This document shows positions 31,026-33,636 of a stretch of 33,636 nt of DNA, piece by piece. Numbering within the stretch: the first letter of the stretch is position 1; the number at the start of each line of letters is the position of its first letter. The notes under the pieces were generated by a model that saw only the letters and a program-made list of their open reading frames with translations, searched no databases and was not told the origin of the DNA. This DNA comes from a virus, in the IMG/VR virus record IMGVR_UViG_3300037189_024508, positions 1 to 33,636 of that record, one strand, 5' to 3'. The position numbers were made by a program, and so were the translations under genes.

Positions 31026-31648
31026 TAAAACACCCCTCGTGCTGACGCTGAATGATTCACGATTCTGCCGATAACTCCTTTTAACACGTCGTAGCTTATG
31101 CTAAGTCCTTGTTCGCTCCAAGTTGTTGCATATTCTTGGCGATTTTCATAAAGAAACGCAGCGACTCGCAACACTGCTGTTTTTATGTCAGTTGATATTG
31201 TTGACGGCGATGCGTCTGCTACCATTCCAGCCGTGTATGTGATGACGTAGCCATCGGCTGGTCTGCCTGCGGTGAAGTAGCCGTCTTTGTGGTAGAAATC
31301 GTTGCCACCAACACGATACGAAGAGGTAGAAACGGTGACATATGAAGATTCAAAATTTTCCGCATATGTGATTGACGAAACGGTTGTAATAGGCGTGCGC
31401 ATAGCAGGGATGTACTCTACTCCGCCCGTTTGGCGTTGCACAAAAGTCCTGCGGTGGAACACGGTACCCATGTAAGATTCAACAATCTGTGTTGCTGCGT
31501 GAATTAATTGATTAAGCAAACTCGGATTTTCATCAACTGCATTATCGATTCTTGCGTAACGCTTAAATTCTACATCCGTAACAGGATGCCACACTGGCTC
31601 TGTTTCAGTTACTGTGATTAGCTGTGGTATCGGGGCGCTGTCTAGCAT
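31025..31648 (-). CDS. Head-tail connector (gp6/gp15-like DNA packaging protein)
   Basis: This 207-residue protein starts behind a GGGGGAG site. The N-terminal 70 residues form a helical pattern with Leu-Asn-Gln-Leu-Ile-His-Ala-Ala-Thr-Gln-Ile-Val-Glu-Ser-Tyr-Met-Gly, the usual signature of connector proteins that bind below the portal. The middle is beta-rich, and the C-terminus is again helical (Val-Leu-Arg-Val-Ala-Ala-Phe-Leu-Tyr-Glu-Asn-Arg). Family and gene order agree. Confidence 0.9.
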   Translation of the reverse strand: MLDSAPIPQLITVTETEPVWHPVTDVEFKRYARIDNAVDENPSLLNQLIHAATQIVESYMGTVFHRRTFVQRQTGGVEYIPAMRTPITTVSSITYAENFESSYVTVSTSSYRVGGNDFYHKDGYFTAGRPADGYVITYTAGMVADASPSTISTDIKTAVLRVAAFLYENRQEYATTWSEQGLSISYDVLKGVIGRIVNHSASARGVF

Positions 31649-31829
31649 GTGTTCTCCCCCTCGTCTTTATAACCTTTACCTCGTATGCATCGTGTTCACT
31701 ATACTCAATGAAACCAAGGTTATACAAGCGTTTTTCCTTTTCACGGTCGATTGTGATGTAGCCATCTCCGATGTCGTAATGTTGTTTCGACTCGTCACAG
31801 TAAAACTTATGTTTTGCGACGTAGCCCAT
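31605..31829 (-). CDS. Small protein before connector
   Basis: This protein of 74 residues (Met-Gly-Tyr-Val-Ala-Lys-His-Lys-Phe-Tyr-Cys-Asp) has a compact alpha/beta pattern with Leu-Tyr-Asn-Leu-Gly-Phe-Ile-Glu, known from short proteins ahead of the connector in Firmicutes phages. It begins 23 bp inside the glycosyltransferase gene and ends 44 bp inside the connector gene. Its last 20 residues, all in the overlap, are basic and poorly structured. Function unknown. Confidence 0.72.
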   Translation of the reverse strand: MGYVAKHKFYCDESKQHYDIGDGYITIDREKEKRLYNLGFIEYSEHDAYEVKVIKTRGRTHARQRPDTTANHSN

Positions 31830-32523
31830 AGTGTTTCACATCCTCTTCCCTGTACAAATGTGTAGCAGGATAGTGGGTATCCATGTGTATTTTGTATCCG
31901 TGCGCTGATGCTCTAATGCAAAATGCTCTGTCCTCCCAGTTGGAGAACGATACATTATACAAAGGTGAGTAGTTTACGCCCGATGCGATGACATCACGGT
32001 GTATCAAGATACATGCTCCACTGTAACCAACTTCGTACAAGCCTTTCTTTTTCCACTTGTTCCACACACCCATTTTAGTGTAACTGTAATAATCATGTTC
32101 CCATGCGTTGGGCATTTCCTCTTCACCGCTACGCCAACGAGTCCAAAACACCTCGCTACAAATATGTTTTTGTTGAGCGATGAGATGCGACAGTGTTTTC
32201 GGGTGTAACATGATATCAGAGTCAACAAGAAAAAAATAGTCGTATCCTTCTTCAAGCGTTTTTTTAAGTAAATAATTCTTCATATTCGCTACATCACGTA
32301 AATTGTTATTCTTCCATACATGTGTATCATCCTTTTGATACGTTGTATCGTTTGAATACTCCTCGTACTGATGCCGATGCAAATGCTGTTTCAGTTGCGG
32401 CGAATTATGCAGTATAAAAAAATAATCAACGCTGCACGTGTGCTGTTGATTGGCTAACGATTCGAGGTAATACTTGAAAACTGTTTCATCTTGTTTTACA
32501 GGAGCTCCAACAAGGATTTTCAT
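31807..32523 (-). CDS. Glycosyltransferase 2 (GT-A fold)
   Basis: This 238-residue protein opens Met-Lys-Ile-Leu-Val-Gly-Ala-Pro-Val-Lys and carries the metal-binding motif Leu-Val-Asp-Ser-Asp-Ile near 99-104, then Gly-Tyr-Ser-Gly-Ala-Cys-Ile-Leu-Ile and Asn-Trp-Glu-Asp-Arg-Ala-Phe-Cys-Ile-Arg. This order (DxD, acceptor Gly region, catalytic Glu-Asp) is typical of GT-A enzymes related to GT2 and Anp1-like families. The ATG overlaps the first glycosyltransferase stop (ATGA). It likely transfers a sugar to a phage structural protein. Confidence 0.85.
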   Translation of the reverse strand: MKILVGAPVKQDETVFKYYLESLANQQHTCSVDYFFILHNSPQLKQHLHRHQYEEYSNDTTYQKDDTHVWKNNNLRDVANMKNYLLKKTLEEGYDYFFLVDSDIMLHPKTLSHLIAQQKHICSEVFWTRWRSGEEEMPNAWEHDYYSYTKMGVWNKWKKKGLYEVGYSGACILIHRDVIASGVNYSPLYNVSFSNWEDRAFCIRASAHGYKIHMDTHYPATHLYREEDVKHYGLRRKT

Positions 32524-33161
32524 TGTGCCGTATCCTGCTGTTTATCCTGCTCCATCTTTGCAAATGCATCAACGAAATGTTTTTCAAATACTTCCTGCTG
32601 CGCAAGGTGTCCGAATTGCAGCGTCGTATCACAATACATTTTAACTCCCGCCTCTTTCAACTTGATGCAGAATGAAAGGTCTTCACCTACGTTGGGGAGC
32701 GGGAAAAAGTATGGCTTTTCTAACTTTTCAAAAGCGGATCGCTTAATCAGTGCACACGCTAGCCCTGCGCCTTCAATCGGCAGTAAACCTTCGCCGTATC
32801 CGGTGGGCACTTCCAAGCTAGGTAACCCATTTTCATACAGTACCTTTGTATAAAAACAAGGTTGATACGGATGTACACGCTTGAAAGCTTTTGCGGTGAC
32901 AAACTCCTTATCGTGCCGCAACAAAAACTGCAAGCTCTGCGGATGAAAAGTCATGTCACTGTCGATGAACATCAAATATTCATTGTCGCTTTTCATAAAC
33001 TGCTCCGCTACATACTCACGAGCATCGTATATCAAGCTATTTGATACCATGGAAAATTCTAGCTTGATATCGTTCCTCTGATTCGTCATGCGGATAAACG
33101 ACTCGAACACTTTGAATTCAATGGGCCGATGTATCGGAAGTCCCACCATAACTTTTGTCAT
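32520..33161 (-). CDS. Glycosyltransferase 1 (GT-A fold)
   Basis: This protein of 213 residues starts at the ATG 33161 with GGGGTG six bases upstream; a GTG three codons earlier is less likely. Leu-Met-Phe-Ile-Asp-Ser-Asp-Met is the DxD metal motif (about 63-70), Ile-Glu-Gly-Ala-Gly-Leu-Ala-Cys-Ala-Leu-Ile near 129-139 matches the acceptor region and Val-Gly-Glu-Asp-Leu-Ser-Phe-Cys near 158-165 the catalytic part. It and the next gene share this layout, so they may be old duplicates. Both sit between capsid and connector genes, which suggests capsid glycosylation. Confidence 0.85.
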   Translation of the reverse strand: MTKVMVGLPIHRPIEFKVFESFIRMTNQRNDIKLEFSMVSNSLIYDAREYVAEQFMKSDNEYLMFIDSDMTFHPQSLQFLLRHDKEFVTAKAFKRVHPYQPCFYTKVLYENGLPSLEVPTGYGEGLLPIEGAGLACALIKRSAFEKLEKPYFFPLPNVGEDLSFCIKLKEAGVKMYCDTTLQFGHLAQQEVFEKHFVDAFAKMEQDKQQDTAQ

Positions 33162-33196
33162 ACATAACACCCCTATTATGTTATTCCCTTATATAT

Positions 33197-33253
33197 ACGG
33201 CATGGAAACGTCAAGGGGGAACGCTTGTCGCCTGCGCAAGCTATCCATGCCGT
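33197..33253. other. Nested long-range hairpin between capsid and glycosyltransferase genes
   Basis: A perfect 10-bp stem ACGGCATGGA/TCCATGCCGT (33197-33206 and 33244-33253) encloses a second stem GCTTG/CAAGC (33223-33227 and 33237-33241). No T run follows on the minus strand, so it is not a simple terminator. It could reduce read-through, process the transcript or stabilise the capsid mRNA. A weak promoter (TTGACG at 33213-33208, TATAAG at 33192-33187, 15-bp gap) overlaps it. Confidence 0.6.
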
Positions 33254-33266
33254 AAAGCTGTAAAAA

Positions 33267-33636
33267 CTAGTCTAAATACCTGTCTCCGTCACGGGCAACC
33301 ATAGCGCAAACGCCAGAAGCACCGTCTGCTTTTTGCACGTACAGTCCAAGGTAACGGCGACCTTCTGTGATTTGTGAGTCACGTAGATTAATGTTGATGA
33401 AACGCGGGTTTGTTTGTGATACACCCACAAACTGCGATGCAGTAATGATTGTTGCAACGGCACCGGCCCACGTTGGAGAAGTGGATTCCCAAACACTAAC
33501 GGTGATGACTCCTGCTGTCGTTGCTGTCCCTTGTGCAACGATCGCAAGATATTCTGTATATTGCGACATGTCAACGAGTTCAGACGATGATGCTGTTACA
33601 GTCGACGCTGTTGTTGGAATGATTGCGTTGGTAAAA
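33267..33636 (-). CDS. Small capsid-associated (decoration-like) protein, body
   Basis: This is the C-terminal part of a 131-residue protein that starts at position 113 across the join. The full protein begins Met-Asn-Arg-Leu-Pro-Glu-Lys-Val-Ile-Phe-Thr-Asn and is rich in Thr, Ala, Val and Ser with Val-Trp-Glu-Ser-Thr, Phe-Val-Gly-Val-Ser-Gln and Arg-Tyr-Leu-Gly-Leu-Tyr-Val. This is the make-up of a beta-sandwich that could sit on the capsid surface. No named family is recognised. It directly follows the capsid gene and precedes two glycosyltransferases, so it is one plausible acceptor of the sugar. Confidence 0.8.
   Translation of the reverse strand, partial: FTNAIIPTTASTVTASSSELVDMSQYTEYLAIVAQGTATTAGVITVSVWESTSPTWAGAVATIITASQFVGVSQTNPRFININLRDSQITEGRRYLGLYVQKADGASGVCAMVARDGDRYLD
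33550..33636. repeat. Direct terminal repeat, right copy
   Basis: This is identical to bases 1-87. It should be counted once: the unit genome is 33,549 bp, and coordinates 33550 onward continue at 1. Confidence 0.93.

Noticed and set aside
33187-33213. Promoter inside the hairpin before the first glycosyltransferase
   Set aside because: TTGACG is present, but the only -10-like box is 15 bp away, while all other promoters here have exactly 17 bp. Kept only as a remark.
33197-33253. tRNA or known ribozyme at the nested hairpin
   Set aside because: There is no anticodon arm, T-loop or CCA-type layout and no hammerhead core bases. No tRNA was recognised elsewhere in the window.

Overview
The window is one complete tailed-phage genome assembled as a circle. 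Bases 1-87 are repeated exactly at 33550-33636, and one gene reads across that join, so the unit genome is 33,549 bp. Every gene I accept lies on the minus strand, so transcription runs from high to low coordinates and continues past position 1 into the right end. The module order, HK97-type capsid genes, PBSX-like large terminase, TP901-like tape measure, XkdX-like proteins, strong GGAGG ribosome binding sites and Gram-positive lysis genes point to a siphovirus of a Firmicutes host. The genus cannot be told. I see no integrase, excisionase or attachment site, so a strictly lytic life is the simpler reading.

Late region (minus strand, 5769 down to 1, then 33549 down to 19651, about 19.7 kb). 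A strong promoter at 5794-5822 precedes the terminase genes. Then come portal and MuF (apparently one frameshifted protein), a small acidic protein, prohead protease and major capsid protein. A small capsid-associated protein spans the join. Two glycosyltransferases, head-tail connectors, tail completion proteins, tail tube, frameshifted tail chaperones, tape measure and tail hub follow. A host-recognition block comes next, with a Kelch-like propeller, a lectin-like protein and two XkdX-like proteins. The region ends with holin, a small membrane protein and an amidase, followed by a terminator at 19600-19626.

Early and replication region (19561 down to 5838). It holds a small acidic protein, an XRE regulator, a DUF2800 nuclease, a DUF2815 single-strand-binding-like protein, a ThyX-fold protein with a degraded signature, a class II ribonucleotide reductase (NrdJ), a DUF3310 protein, a RusA-like resolvase, an adenine methylase, a VapE-type primase-helicase and an SNF2-type helicase. 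No DNA polymerase gene is visible. The phage therefore seems to supply nucleotides, priming and unwinding while borrowing the host polymerase. At least eight promoters with near-consensus -35 and -10 boxes exactly 17 bp apart can be read directly. Several carry a shared ATCATATGAT palindrome that could be the operator of the XRE protein.

The most unusual feature is a pair of related non-coding elements in opposite orientation, at 7896-8142 (between the two helicase genes) and 25207-25428 (inside the tail operon). They sit almost half a genome apart on the circle. Each carries three clusters of GACTACA-type iterons, an AT-rich tract and a conserved core, which resembles a replication origin. 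The second notable feature is a likely -1 frameshift at A_AAA_AAC joining portal to MuF, using the same heptamer as the tail chaperone frameshift.
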